The translations under genes were made by a program, and so were the position numbers. Below the pieces are notes generated by a model that searched no databases, was not told where the DNA came from, and was given only the letters and a program-made list of their open reading frames with translations. A stretch of DNA of 64,000 nt from Megamerina dolium (taxonomy: Eukaryota > Arthropoda > Insecta > Diptera > Megamerinidae), in assembly GCA_963854835.1 (NCBI GenBank), contig OY978525.1, positions 25,257,253 to 25,321,252 on the forward strand. The letters run 5' to 3'. This document shows positions 36,861 to 49,208 of the stretch, piece after piece. How positions within the stretch are numbered: the stretch's first letter is position 1; each line of letters starts with the position of its first letter.

Positions 36861-36959
36861 TTTCCGGTAGATGACCCAATTGATGATCCAGATTTAAATA
36901 TTTTGGAACATTCTGTACAACTTGACTGTTTAAAAATGTACTTAAATAGTTGGCAAATA

Positions 36960-37620
36960 TAGGCTAGAATTATAGTAAGAGTTAAGGGGCGGAGAGGATA
37001 GAGGAACGATGTCACTTAAGCACTTTGTCAATATTATCAGTGTAGGAAAGCGGACGAAACATAAGCTCAGTGAATGGTGAATGGAAGAAAAGAAACAACA
37101 GGGAAGAGAAAATTGCGCCATTTCACCTCGAACTTCTTAGTTTTCTTAATACGAATAATAGTATTGATGACACCGACAGTGGTTATGTGGAGTACTCCTG
37201 TGTTGTGACTTGTGATAATCCCGATCAGTACCACGAGGTCGTTCATCATGAATTATTAGAGAAAATGCGCAAGCCTTCTTTCAGGTTCTTTCACAAATGT
37301 TTTTCGCCGATTTCCATGATCAAGCTGACCACCTTCTTGTGTGAAGTCGTTGGCCCAATGCAGGAATTCGTCGGAGTTAACGTCGAAAATTGGTTCTTGA
37401 CTCCCCATAGGTGTACCATTTGAGCTCCCATTGGCCAATTCATTCCCTGCGATATCGTAGTGTCATTGAACTCAATGATCATCTTAGAAGAACTGGCAGA
37501 GTTTACAAGGACTTTGAGTGCAGCTTAATTACAACTACAACTTCCGATGTGCCTCCTACACCAGTTTTCCTCCATAATCAAGCTTGACTATGGCGATGGC
37601 TTCTGTTTAGAAGATAAGCT
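36960..37620. other. Unidentified less AT-rich segment
   Basis: Base composition is richer in GC than its surroundings, and both strands carry open frames of 60-117 codons (for example 37070-37423 plus and 37256-37438 minus). The minus strand looks slightly more protein-like (IIEFNDTTISQGMNWPMGAQ). No family was recognised. It may be an old transposon fragment. Confidence 0.25.
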
Positions 37621-38147
37621 GAGCTACAAAAAATGTACGCCTATAAAAAATTTAATACATTTTTATGCAAAAAACTTTTTTTTAATGATTTTTCTTCATC
37701 GGAAGTATGAGAAATAATATTCAGGAACCTCTTATTTATAGAATATTTTAAATTTCAATGTCTATATATATATATTTAAAGTTCAAAATAAAAGAAAGTA
37801 AAATCTATTTAGACAAATGTAAAATGCTTTAAATATATTAGCATAGGTATTTTATGAGGGTAGGTAAACTGCATAGACAACACTTGGTACTGGTAAATAT
37901 AAATTACTGAATAATTAATAGACAAATTTTAATCTACACTGTTGTTAATGCTGCTACTGTTGTTGTTATGTCGTATTGACTAATTGCATGCATACTTGAA
38001 AGAAATTATATAGTATATATTTTCCATTTACATACATATATTTATACATTAGGGTAGGTAAAACTAAAATCTATAACTAATTCTACGCAAAAAGATTTGT
38101 CTGTTTTCATTTTGTACATTTTGATATGTAAAAATAAATAAATATGT

Positions 38148-38414
38148 GGCACTTAAAGCCCCAAAGGGCTCATTGGCCGAGCTTCTCTTCCATTACTGTT
38201 GTGCGTCTTAAATTTTGGACAGTATTAGAAGGGACCTACTTATTTTAGCCGGTTCCGAACGGCAGAACACTTGTGACATCACTTTTTCTGAGCTTTGTCA
38301 CAGAGTTCTTTTAGAAGTTTTTTCATGGCAAATTGTTACTGTCGGAAGAATTGCCAATTTCTTGTCGACAGGTGGGTACCGTTCGAAAGAAAAATCTTAT
38401 CGATATTAAATTAA
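38148..38414 (-). mobile_element. SINE copy lacking its tRNA-like head
   Basis: Read on the minus strand, it begins inside the body at AATTTAATATCGATAAG and continues through GGTACCCACCTGTCGACAAG and GACAGTAACAATTTGCC. It ends CTTTGGGGCTTTAAGTGCC and ACATATTTATTTATT. The tail is the same as in the copy at 18.3 kb. The truncated head end abuts family B repeat sequence. Confidence 0.8.
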
Positions 38415-38900
38415 TGGGGGTCAGTCATACATTTCACCGCTGTAGAATTTTCGATTTTTAGTAGTTTTTTGGTCAATTTGTATGGGCGTCTCCTTAGGGG
38501 ATGGAGAAAGGGGGTAAGCATGTTATGACGAAATGTTGCAAATGAAAAATTAATGGAGGTAGTCATACATATCACCGCTCTAAAGGCGATTCATGGACAA
38601 GCGTTTTCGATTTTTAATAGATTTTTCGATCATTTTGTACGGAAGTCCCCTTAAGGAGTTGAGACAGGGGTAAGTATATTAGTAGGAAATGTTGGGAAAA
38701 TTTTATTGAAATTCCTTTTCAATTATGGGGCTCTTTGTCGATTTCTGATGTTTTCTTTCTTGTATTTTTGTATGGGAGTCTCCTCAAGAGTGTTAGTATG
38801 TTCGGAGGAAATGTTGGGAATGAAAAATTAATGTGCCTCAGTCTTAGATTTCATCATTTTAGGGACGATTTCTAGATATATTTTATGTTTCCTAGTATAT
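38414..38900 (+). repeat. Family B tandem array, block 2
   Basis: About three units carry GTATGGGCGTCTCCTTAGGG at 38480, GTACGGAAGTCCCCTTAAGG at 38636 and GTATGGGAGTCTCCTCAAG at 38772. Each has the AATTAATG..CATACATTTCACCGCTCTA block between. The period is about 140-155 bp. Confidence 0.8.
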
Positions 38901-39130
38901 AAATGCTTGAAGTTTATGTTTTTCGCAGATCCAGGTAGTCCAAATTTATTTTCTATTCAAATTAGATACATCTTAATGGACACATACACACACAAAGTCA
39001 TTCAAATATTCTGACTATTTGTTTAGCACGTTCGAAATGTATGTAGTTATTGTATATGCAAACTCTTTAGTATAGTCTAAAAATGTTGCATTATTACTGT
39101 TGTTGTTGTTGTTGTTGTTATTCATTGTAG

Positions 39131-39323
39131 TGTCAAGCAATTTCCTTCAAACAATATACAAGATGGTAACGAGCAACCAACTACACAGTTCGTGTATATG
39201 AATGCTATTCCTCAGGAACTAAGCAATACTGACACTGACGAGCACAATACTAATAATAACAACAACAACAATGACAATATGAAAAATAATGATGATAATA
39301 ATAATAATAAGAATAATACATAA
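39131..39323 (+). other. Possible plus-strand terminal exon
   Basis: A pyrimidine-rich (TTG)n tract ends in a good acceptor, TTCATTGTAG, at 39121-39130. The frame starting with GTC at 39132 is then open for 63 codons to TAA at 39321-39323. It reads VKQFPSNNIQDGNEQPTTQF and VYMNAIPQELSNTDTDEHNT, followed by an Asn-rich run from an AAC/AAT microsatellite. The first 39 codons are not low-complexity. No upstream exon or known homologue was recognised, and a chance open frame is quite possible. Confidence 0.2.
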
Positions 39324-40640
39324 TAAAACATTTGAAATTTTCAACAAGAGCATACAATAATCATCATAAATATTTTGTGCGCCTGCAAGTAGACTGTAGA
39401 ATAAATTGTAAATTTTGACAAGAAGAATAGAGCGATGTATTGTAGTGAGAAAAATTCTTTGACTTGAAGAATTTTTTGCTTAAAATGCAAGAAACTTGCT
39501 GCTTCTACTGAAGCACCAAAAATGACTGTAATCAAGAAATAAACTCTTGAAAAGGGAGACTACCACCCACCATCACCCAACTATCAGTTTGGAAGATAAA
39601 TGGAGCACCAGCTAGTAGAGGATGGTTAGAAAAATGAAAATAATGAATGGTACAATATATGTATAATAATTTCTAAGAATTTATGGTATGCTCAACATCT
39701 TCATCACATCATCTCTGCCATCATCATCAGCATCATTACTGCTATTATACAATATACATTATCATCATCATCCAAGCAGCCATCATCATTATCAACCTCT
39801 GTCAACCCTAAATGACAGCTGTATATTTCGTTTTTCGTTCATCGTTTTTTGCTTTCTTTTTTTCGAAAAAGTATTCTTTAGAGCAAAAACAATTGCTTGA
39901 AAGGTGGTGGCAGTCAACACAGATTTGAAATGAAATCTGACATTTCCTAGTTGTGCTACTACAAACATTAGAGAAAATAAAGAAAATATAATAATAATTC
40001 TATATTATCATTTTTTTTTTTTTTTGTATTCCCCTTTTTCCACATCTGCTACACATGATCAAGAAAATTGTACAATAATTGAAGGGTTTAGGAAGTAACT
40101 TACAGGAGTTGAACAGAAAAAGTAAAGCACTTTTACTTTTCAACTAGAATTGTTTGATTTTCTATTTAAGATGGAAACAATGATAAACGCTAAATTTAAA
40201 AATTTCAAATTAACTATAGATTTTTAAAAAAGGCTTGATTAATATTGAGACATGGATGAAGGTCAAAGGATGAAGGTCGAAAAATGGTTTGCAATAATAT
40301 CAACGAAGTTATTCTCCATATAAACCATATTAAATTTAGAAAACACAAAAATATAGCAACAATTTTGGAATATTAAATATGTGGGCACGACCTATTTCGT
40401 CATATTTTGTGGGGTTCCATAAATAAGTGTCTGAGCCAAGAAATGCTGCAGGTCGAGTGGAAGTAAATGGCCTCATACTGAAGAACATTTTTTTAAATTA
40501 GGAAAATCAACAGATTACCCCATAGCTAGTGAGAAGTTGGCTTTACAAGGATAAAATCTCTGACCTACTCCAGCTAATATCTCCGCCCACACATGTCCCT
40601 CGAACATACGCACATTATAACTCTAACCCTTAAAAGAGCT
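39324..40640. other. Intron sequence with CAT-rich patch
   Basis: A CATCAT-rich region at 39700-39800 gives Ser/His-rich frames. No gene was recognised. Confidence 0.4.
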
Positions 40641-40870
40641 GCCGTACTAAATTGAAGTGTTAAAAAAATTTGCTCCCACGATTTACTAGATGGCCCTAGA
40701 GCGATAAAATATATGAGTGATCCCTATTAATGTTTGTGCTCTCGCACATTTTTCAAACATACTCTTTATCGGTACCCCTCAATGGGCGCTTCCCTATAAT
40801 GGAAACGAAAACAACACCTGGAAATCAACGAACATATGTCCAGGTAATCGCTCTCAGAGGGTTGAATTGT
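40640..40870 (-). repeat. Family B fragment, reversed
   Basis: Read on the minus strand it shows the family B order: AAGCGCCCATTGAGGGGTAC, a TATGTTTGAAAAATG block, ATTAATAGGGATCACTCATA and CGCTCTAGGGCC. About one and a half units remain. It is the only reversed B block seen. Confidence 0.6.
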
Positions 40871-40914
40871 AATAGGTAATCTTTTCTGCAATTTTCTCTA
40901 AATATAGTTATCCA

Positions 40915-41600
40915 CAATAACTTAGTCGCGCTGGCACGCACCGACGGGCTAAAGATAAACATTGCAAAGGCCAAAGCCATAAGAATCAATCACTCCAATA
41001 CAAGCCATATATAATGATTGATGGCTGTGCGATTGATTTCGTCGAAAGCTTCTGCTACCTCGGTTGTACAATATCAACAGACGGAGGAGCTCAAGCGGAT
41101 GCTAACTGCAGGTTGAGCAAAGCAAGAGTAGCACTTGGCCGGCTAAAATCGGTATGGGCAAATTCCCAAATCTCCAGACGCACAAAATTACGAATATTCT
41201 TCGCATGCGTGAAATCGACGCTACTGTTCGGAAGCAAAACATGGATGCTCTCGAACTCCATCACGCAGAGACTACAAGCTTTCATCAACAAGTGTTTGAG
41301 GATCATATGTAGAATATTCTAGCCCAGCACTATTTCCAATAAGGCACTATGGCGTCTAACGAACGAGGGGCCTGTACTGAACCAGATTAAGCGTAGGAAA
41401 GCATCACGAGAATGTCACTTCGATGGAACCCGCAATGGAACAGAAGCCGCGGACGGCCAAAAAACACTTGGAGAAGGTCAACCCTGCGGGAACTAGCCGA
41501 TGTCAATATCACATGAGATGGCGCTAGAACAACAGCCCAGAATCGTGTGCGGTGGAGAAGCCTTGTGGAGGCCCTATGCTCTAATTAGAAGTATAAAAGA
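40915..41600 (+). pseudogene. Non-LTR reverse transcriptase C-terminal remnant (LINE family Y)
   Basis: The plus strand reads LARTDGLKINIAKAKAIRIN, then FCYLGCTISTDGGAQADANC and RTKLRIFFACVKSTLLFGS. These are the palm-to-thumb blocks of endonuclease/reverse-transcriptase LINEs (usual forms GLKINxxKTK, YLGSxxxxDGG and VLLYGxETW). Beyond 41320 shifted frames encode WNPQWNRSRGRPKNTWRRST and AQNRVRWRSLVEALCSN, the conserved C-terminal end. The 102-codon stretch 41014-41322 is uninterrupted, but several frameshifts follow. A shorter tail of this family is at 56.5 kb. Confidence 0.85.
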
Positions 41601-43109
41601 GAAAAAAAAAATAGTTATCCACTATATTCACATCCTAGGGAAGCTTTTTTACAAAACGAACTTAAAATTTTCTGAAAATCTACAAATAACCCTATTGCTG
41701 ATCAGGAATTGTATTTGGAGAAGTAAAATATTTCACAAATCCACAGAAGGGTGAAGTATAAAGCCGGACCGCTAAACATATTTATCCGCTATATTTATCT
41801 CTTAATGGATCTCTTGTACAATGATCTCTTGTATAATGTAAAAACATCTGAAAATCGATAACCTCTAAGAGACAGAATATTGTGCATATCTATATTGGAC
41901 ACATAAATTCAAATTATCAGTTGTTTGGCAGCCCATTTTATTCAGATTTATACCAATGTTTGTTCATGGCAAGATCTAACGAATCTCCAATCCCATATTC
42001 AACATTGGACACAACTTCAAATGATCATATGCAACTTTTTGACAATCGGATACATTGTTGAGGAAGTAGTCTCCTAGCAACTTGTTTCTTACGATTGCCT
42101 AAACAAGACAATGTTGCCTAACATGACAATGTTTCCGCAACCTCTGCAGTGTGTTTTGAAAGGGATTCGTAATGTTGCTTCATGAGTTCCTAAACGATTG
42201 GACGGATTTGTGAGTGAAATTGGAAATAGAAAAGGTATTCCAATTACTGTCATATCCAATGCCTTATCAACAATAATAATACGAGTAAAACTAATATTCC
42301 ATTCAATTCAAATTAATATTAATTTTATTATAGACATAAATTAACATGAAATCGCCACAGTAAAAGTGATGATGATGATTTACGTTGATTTTTTGTAGCT
42401 GATTTGCTTCAATCATACAAGAGAAAAAGTGAAAGTGAAAATTGTCTAAATCATGGTCATAACCATATTACAACTTTTTTTCGTTTGAATTATATTGTTG
42501 CAATGTTCATTTGTTGTGCCACTCGTACAATGTATGTATTTGAAAAGCAAAAGCGTGATTTTGAGCACATTGAACCTGCCACATATGAGATTATGTCTGA
42601 TTATATTTTACATAGATGAAGAGTACGTGAATTTTGTAAAAAAAAAAGAAAAGACTGGTTTCGAAATTATAACACAAACAACATAGCTAGCTATCTATAT
42701 TTTTGTGCATATGGTGTGGTGTATGGTAAGTGCAAGTGGTGTTATAATATGTATAACGCCAACAGTAAATAATTATATGTAATTACAATTCAATGCAATA
42801 AACATACGGTATAGTTTATGATTATAAAATCGTTTCTAATGTCCATTAAACCATTGCAGTGTACATAATGTGGCTACACATGCGCAAAATACATACATTT
42901 TCTTTTTGCACTTTTCTTTTCGCTTTATACTAACTGGTCTATTGTTGGTTGGTGATGGTGAACAACGATATAACGAACTAGTAAAAGCATTCAAGTAGTA
43001 ATAGTACAATTGCAACCGGTAATTGACCAATAGTCTATTCATATAATCAATGAACGAGTGTAATAACAACAATTTATGGTCGATAATGTAGTCTCAGTAT
43101 TAGTACATA
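41600..43109. other. Intron sequence, nothing recognised
   Basis: Open frames such as 42404-42619 lack domain support. Confidence 0.4.
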
Positions 43110-44299
43110 CAACGGCGATCCCAGAACTACCCGACCTGACATATAGATGGCGGCAGTAATTTGAAAAAAATCACTTTGATGAAAAGTGGCAATCTTATAA
43201 AACATATGTTTCAAGTTTCAAGGCGTGTAATTCAATACTTTCATTTGAAAGGACTCAGTCCAACGAATGTTAAATCCGAGCTAGATTCTACTCTGGGGAA
43301 GTCTGCCCCTTCGTTTACGACTATAAAATATTGGGTGGCATAGTTTAAACGAGGTCGTACGAGCTGCCAAGACGAACACCGTAGTGGTCGACCAATTGAG
43401 GTGACCACGCCAGAAACGGTTAAGAAAATCCACAAAATGGTATTGGATGATCGCCGGGTGAAGGTGCGTGAGCTAGGTGAAATTACAGGCATGTGCTATA
43501 CATCGTATATTGACCGAAAATTTGGAGATGAAAACGCTGTGTGCAAGATGGGTGCCGCGTTTGCTCACAATAGAACAAAACCAACGCCATGAAGATGTTT
43601 CTATAGAGTGTTTGGCGATGTTTCACAGTAAAAAAAGCCGAGTTTTTGCTTCGATTCGTAACCATGTATGAGACATGGATCCACCACTTCACACTTGAAA
43701 TAAAGGAGTAGTCAAAACAATGGACTGAAAGAGGAGAATCGTGTCCAAAGAAAGCGAAGACAGTTCCATCTGCAGGCAAGGTTATGGCGTCTGTTTTTTG
43801 GGATGCACCTGGGATAAATTTTATTGATTATCTTCGAAAAGGAAAAACAATCAACGGCGAGTATTATGCTAATTTGTTGCAGCATTTAAGTGAAGAAATT
43901 AAAGAAAAAAGGCGAAAAAGAAAGTGTTGTTTCATCAAGACAATGCATCAGTTCACACATCCACTATTGCGATGGTCAAAATCAATGAGTTTAAGCTCGA
44001 ATTGCTTCAGCACGCGCCTTATTCGTCAGATTTAGCTCCTTCGGATTATTTTCTATTTCCAAATTTGAAAAAATGGCTTGGTGGTCGAAGATTTGCAAAC
44101 TATGAAGAGGTGAGGTCTGCGGTAGATGGTTATTTTAATGAGCTAGATAGTTCATACTATAAACAGGGTATTGCAGCTATAGAATATCGCTGGGAAAAGT
44201 GTATAGAGCTAAAAGGAGATTATGTTGAGAAATAAAGAAAAAGTTTTCAAAATTTGTTTTTTTTCTTTGTTAGGTCAGGTAGTTCTGGGACCGCCTCCG
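43110..44299 (+). mobile_element. Mariner element, full length but inactive
   Basis: The 1190-bp element is flanked by TA (43108-43109 and 44300-44301). TIRs share the core TCCCAGAACTACC(C/T)GACCT at 43119-43137 and its complement near 44276-44294. Confidence 0.88.
43161..44235 (+). pseudogene. Mariner transposase pseudogene with lost catalytic Asp
   Basis: In broken frames the plus strand shows the whole protein. The N-terminal helix-turn-helix has IQYFHLKGLSPTNVKSELDS, followed by HRSGRPIEVTTPETVKK and VLDDRRVKVRELGEITGMC, then CARWVPRLLTIEQN. The catalytic domain has TMYETWIHHF, where family members have DETW, so the first Asp is Tyr (codon at about 43676). VMASVFWDAPGINFIDYLRK, HQDNASVHTS and DLAPSDYFLFPNLKKWLGG follow, giving the second Asp and the D(34)D third Asp, and it ends GDYVEK. 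Stops and at least three frameshifts are present. By motif it groups with SETMAR-like (cecropia/mellifera-type) mariners. Confidence 0.88.
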
Positions 44300-44639
44300 T
44301 ATTACGAATATATGGCTTATACTTTTATGCCCATGTATAGTATAACATATGAGTTCATACTTGATTCAGTTGCATTTTTATATTATTTTATTGCTCTAAT
44401 ATGGTCAATATTATGCATTATGGATATGGTTATCGTTATTGTGCAATAATACTTATGTATATGATTACGATTTAAATATATTATGGTTAGTTATCTGGTC
44501 AACGCTTTGTAAGGAAATAATATAAAAAATATACAACTTCAAAAAAGTTAACATGTGTTAAATTAAGTCATTTATTTATAATTAACTGTACTTGTGAGAG
44601 CAAAAAATTAGACAAATTTTATAAAAAATAAAAATTTCG

Positions 44640-45420
44640 TAGGGGAACCCCACGAAGTGTTTATTATAGGGGGTAGGAATGTTTATGAGAAATGATGGGA
44701 AGAAAAAAATTACATTTGTTTCCCCTAGAGACTTTTCCTGGGCAGCTATTTCGTTGTTTGTCGAATTTCAGATTTTTTAAAGTTCATTTTGTATGGCAGA
44801 CCCTTTAAGTGTGGAAGATAGAGGGTAATTTTGTATGGGAAATATATTGAACAGTTAAAACTAATAGCGGTTAGCCTTATATATAATTCCTGTATACATT
44901 CCTTGGACAACTATGGTGTCATTTGTTCATTTTAAAGTGTTTTTCATTTAATTTGTATAGAAGACTGCTTAAAGGGCGTTTATAGGGGTTAGTTAGGGGA
45001 AAAAATATTGAAGCGTTAAAACTAATGAAGATCCCATATACATTTCACCCTTTTTGAAGTGATTTCTTGGCACCCACGTAGGTACTGTCCATTCCCAGGC
45101 ATTTTAAGGGATGGATATATGGAATAAATATGTTGACAGAAAATATTCGAATGAATCATTAAGGTCAGTCACTTATTTTACCTCTCTAGAGATATTCTTG
45201 GAGATAAAATTAATGGGAGTTGGTCATACATTTGACCGGCTTCTTGGCCGGCTCTTGGGAACGGTGGGAGCGAATTTTATAAAAACCTCAATTTTGTACG
45301 TGAGCCGCCCTAAGGGACGATAAGTACGTTCGGAGTCCCTACAGTTTACCTCTTTAGAGGAGATATTCTAATGAAAAAATCATTGAGGGTCGATCATATA
45401 AATATTGAGAATATGACTAA
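44640..45420 (+). repeat. Family B tandem array, block 3
   Basis: About five diverged units have anchors CGTAGGGGAACCCC near 44640, TTTTGTATGGCAGACCCTTT near 44789, TTGTATAGAAGACTGCTTAA near 44956 and TTGTACGTGAGCCGCCCTAA near 45293. Interspersed ACATTTCACC and GGGAATTTT-type blocks occur. Confidence 0.65.
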
Positions 45421-45689
45421 AAATCACTTGTTTCCATCTTTATCGGGAGGAAATAATCTATTTTATTAGTCAATCGAATATTTTTAGTGTATGAACGATA
45501 GAAAAAAACAATTTTTTTTAATAACGTGTGCCTTCATTGTCATGCAGTTGACCAGAATCACAATTTTAGTTGATTTAGCCATATATGTATGCCTACCCAT
45601 CTGTTTGTTCGCGTGATAACATCTGTAATTATAGATCGATCAAATTGAGAATTGGTATATCTGACTATTTGCACCAACAAATGGATGAG

Positions 45690-46240
45690 TTTGTGAATGG
45701 GCGACATCAAATGAAAATCATGACTACCTCCTTATACAAAAATATGTTTTCGAATGGATATTTTCATACTTTGTACACGAAAATGTAAAGCTGCGGAGTA
45801 GAAATTTTGCATATATATCACTAAATTTACTAATGAATAGACGAGTTTGAAAATAAATGAAATAGGATGAAAACTACACTTATCTCCCATACAAAATAAT
45901 ATTGCCAAATGTATCTTTTCACATTTTTCGCACGAAAATATAAAGCTATGAAGCTGAAACTTAGTCGATATGAAAATATTTACTAATGAACGGACGATGA
46001 AGAAAAAGGGTGGAATCAGATGAAAACTACACCTACCTCCCATACAAAAATATGTTTCCAAATGCTTATTTTCACACTTTTAGCATAAAAATACAACGTT
46101 ATAGAACAACAAGTTGTTCAATATGATTATGTTTGTTAATGAAGGGACGAGTTTTAAATTGGTCGAAATTGGGATGAAAATAACATCTATCGGTCATACA
46201 AAATTATGTTGCCGAATGCATGTTTGGAGACCATACTACC
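45690..46240 (-). repeat. Family A tandem array, block 2 (minus orientation)
   Basis: About four units have a period of about 152 bp. The complement of the family A core, CTACCTCCCATACAAAAATA, is near 45725, 45885, 46035 and 46185. Each is followed by TTTTCGAATG..TTTTCACACTTT and AAATATAAAGCTAT. Confidence 0.8.
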
Positions 46241-47099
46241 GAATATATAAACTTTAATGAAGTAAATTTACATCACGTGCAATTATTAATCTATTTTGGT
46301 TATATTTTAATTAAATTCATTATTTTTGGGCACTAAAATATAAAATATTTTGGTAATAACGACATCATAACTTGTATACATTGCTCTACTCTATCAAGGA
46401 CATATCACATGTGTTTGCAATGTACTTTAGTATATTTATATAGATATAAGACTACATGCAATTATAACCGCAATTTAATTAGAAACAATATTGACCATAT
46501 TTAAAAATATTTAATAAAAATTCCAATTTCAATATTAAACTAGCTTGAATATACATATATGGCACAATATATATGTATGTATGAGAAAATTCTGTGTTCA
46601 AGTTGTTAAAATAAATTCTTGATTATAAATTCACTTTGTATAAACTTTTCTGAGCCATTTTAAATTACTTTGGTATGTTTTTGGTATGAGTTTTGCTAAG
46701 TATTACCAACACCATATAATCGTATATGGACTAGAAATGTGTTTACACAAATATATCGAATACATGCAATACAAGTTCGATTAAAACATGCCATATGTAC
46801 ATATATAATATCAGAAAATATGATCGATAATGTCATAATTCATCATCGTCATCATAGAGAGACACATAAATTATACACACAATCATTTGAGTGTGTGTAT
46901 TTACACGTAGAAGCAGGTCATTTCTACAGCTACTGTATCGTGTGAGCAGTACTCAAATAACCGTATACACATATGCTTGTATGTCCATTTGTATGAAATT
47001 ATAGTAGCCAATTAGTAAACATGGTCAAAACCATTAATTACATGAAAAATGTGTATATTTTGTCAATACAAAAAAAAAAAACAAAAAAACTATCGAGTA
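46240..47099. other. Intron sequence, nothing recognised
   Basis: AT-rich, without coding signal. Confidence 0.4.
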
Positions 47100-48277
47100 C
47101 AGGGTGATTTTTCAGCAACTTTCCTTTTGGCAACACTGTTTTTGACAGCTCAGCTGTTTTCGTGTAACATGTAACTGTCAAACATGTTTAGTTTAGTCTA
47201 TAATTTAACCATGTATCGACTTACAGACAACGCAGCTCATCAACAACGCTTGCAGGTTATTGAATTTTATTATCAAAATTCATACTCGGTTCATTCATTC
47301 ATTCATTTAATGGTCAGTTTGGGCGACCTTCTGAGACGGCTCTTCGAAGTCTTTTGACTAAATTTCGCACCAAATTTACATTATTGGACATTAAACCACC
47401 AACACGCATAAGAAGAGTGCGGAAAGAGGAAAATATCACAGCTGTATCCGCCAGTGTTGTCCAAGACCGTGAATTATCGATTCGGCGCAGTTTGCAGCAA
47501 TTGGGCCTCTGTTACTCCACTACGTGGAAAATTTTGCAGAAGGATTTGGGTGTAAAACATTTTTAAGTGCAGCTGGTGCAAGAATTAAAGCCACACGACT
47601 TGCCACAACGACTAACTTTAGGTGAATGGGCGCTGGCAAAGTTGGATGAAGATCCACTTCCAGCAACGAAGCTAATTTCTGGTTGAATGGATACGTGAAT
47701 AATCAAAACTGCCATATTTGGTGTGAAGAGCAGCCAGAAGCATTGCAAGTCCGAAAAATGCAAGTACTTTTTCAAAGACGACGAAGGTAGGAACGTTATT
47801 GTGAATGGCGAGCGCTACCGTGGGATGATTACAAATTTTTTTTGTTGCCCAAAATGAAAAAGCCGGACTCGGCTGACATGTGGTTTCAACAAAACGCCAC
47901 ACAGCACGCGAAACAATGGCCCAATTGAGAGGCGAGTTCGGTGAACAGTTTATTTCACGTTTGGGGCCGGTCAATTGGCCGCCAAGGTCGTCGGTCGATT
48001 TAACGCCTTTAGACTATCTTTTGTGGGGTTATGTTAAGGCTCAAGTCTATAGCGACAAGCCCGTAACGGTTGACGCACTGGAAGCCAATATTGAAGAATT
48101 TATTCGTGAGATACCGGCCGATATGTTGGAGAGAATATGCCAAAATTGGACCCATCGTATGACCCATTTGAGGTGCAACCGCGGTCAACATTTACATGCA
48201 ACAATCCTTAAACATTGAATTATATAGATCGTTCTATCGACTCAAATAAAATCGAAGGCTCTTAAAAAATCACTCTG
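47100..48277 (+). mobile_element. Second DD41D-type Tc1/mariner element, decayed
   Basis: It is flanked by TA at 47098-47099 and 48278-48279. The ends read CAGGGTGATTTTTCAGC and, as the complement on the right, CAGAGTGATTTTTTAAG. It is 1178 bp long. Confidence 0.8.
47211..48218 (+). pseudogene. DD41D-type transposase pseudogene, two catalytic Asp replaced
   Basis: The start MYRLTDNAAHQQRLQVIEFY resembles the DUF4817 helix-turn-helix region. Further blocks are SASVVQDRELSIRRSLQQLG, SSNEANFWLNGYVNNQNCHI, WFQQNATQHA and DLTPLDYLLWGYVKAQVYSD. The protein ends near LHATILKH. The first catalytic Asp (SDEA in relatives) is Asn at 47665-47667 and the second (QQDGA) is Asn at 47893-47895; the third is kept. 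An ATTC microsatellite at about 47290-47310 disrupts the early frame, and other frameshifts exist. Sequence differs clearly from the 30-kb transposase, so it is a separate subfamily. Confidence 0.82.
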
Positions 48278-49208
48278 TAGAAAATTCAACAAAAAAATAC
48301 AGAAAAATAATGGAAAAATGTCGCAAAAACATTTGTTGTTTTAATTAAATTTGTATGACATTGTACATATAGTATATATTGTTCACATGCTATATTTTTT
48401 TATATGTCAACATATATAGTATAAAATAGGTATGGCAATCGAACAACACTATATATATAGTCGAGAATATCATTGAATACAATTCTTTAGGAATGTTAAG
48501 CAGCGATGCGCAAGTGTCATATGTTCATATATGTACTTGTATTTCATAGAAATGACATTTGATTACAATTTGGCACATTATTCTCATTTTGGACTTTTTT
48601 TTTTTCTTTCATGACCTTGTCATAACTTTTAGAAATATGTAGTTGTGATTAAAAAGCTACATAAATAATATATATATGGCAAATCAAATCAACTGAGGCA
48701 GGTTAAATGCTTTTACATCTCTAATTTTTGCCTTGATGTGACCTAGATGCACCCATACACTAAATACATCAGGTTGTAGAAACGGTTAAGGCATTGTCTC
48801 CTATTAAGTACTGAAATCTTCTAACTAACCCTTTACCTGGTTGGCAGAAAATAAATTTCTTGCAGTTATGTTTTCTTCAAATATAAACAATTGTCTCGAA
48901 TATAATGCTCCAAGAAGAAAGACCAAGTAAGTTATGATCGTTTAAAGGCAAAAATAATTCATGACTAATGGGCGTAGTAGCTGACCGATTTCTTGCGAGA
49001 ACTATTTTTTCCTAAGATATTAACTTATTAACCTGGTTGTCTTAAATAAAAGACTGCCTAAGTTATGGTGTTTTAAATATTAAGCAAATTCCTTGACTTT
49101 GTATGGAAGCTTCAGGGTGGCTGATAAAAGTAATCTTTTTTCCTATGTAACATGTCTGTTCCATTTTTTCTTTATTTAATAGATTCATCTTTAAATTTAA
49201 CGAAAATG

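Noticed and set aside
37070..37423. 117-codon plus-strand frame
   Set aside because: An overlapping minus-strand frame looks equally plausible and neither matches a known domain, so it is kept only as an unidentified segment.
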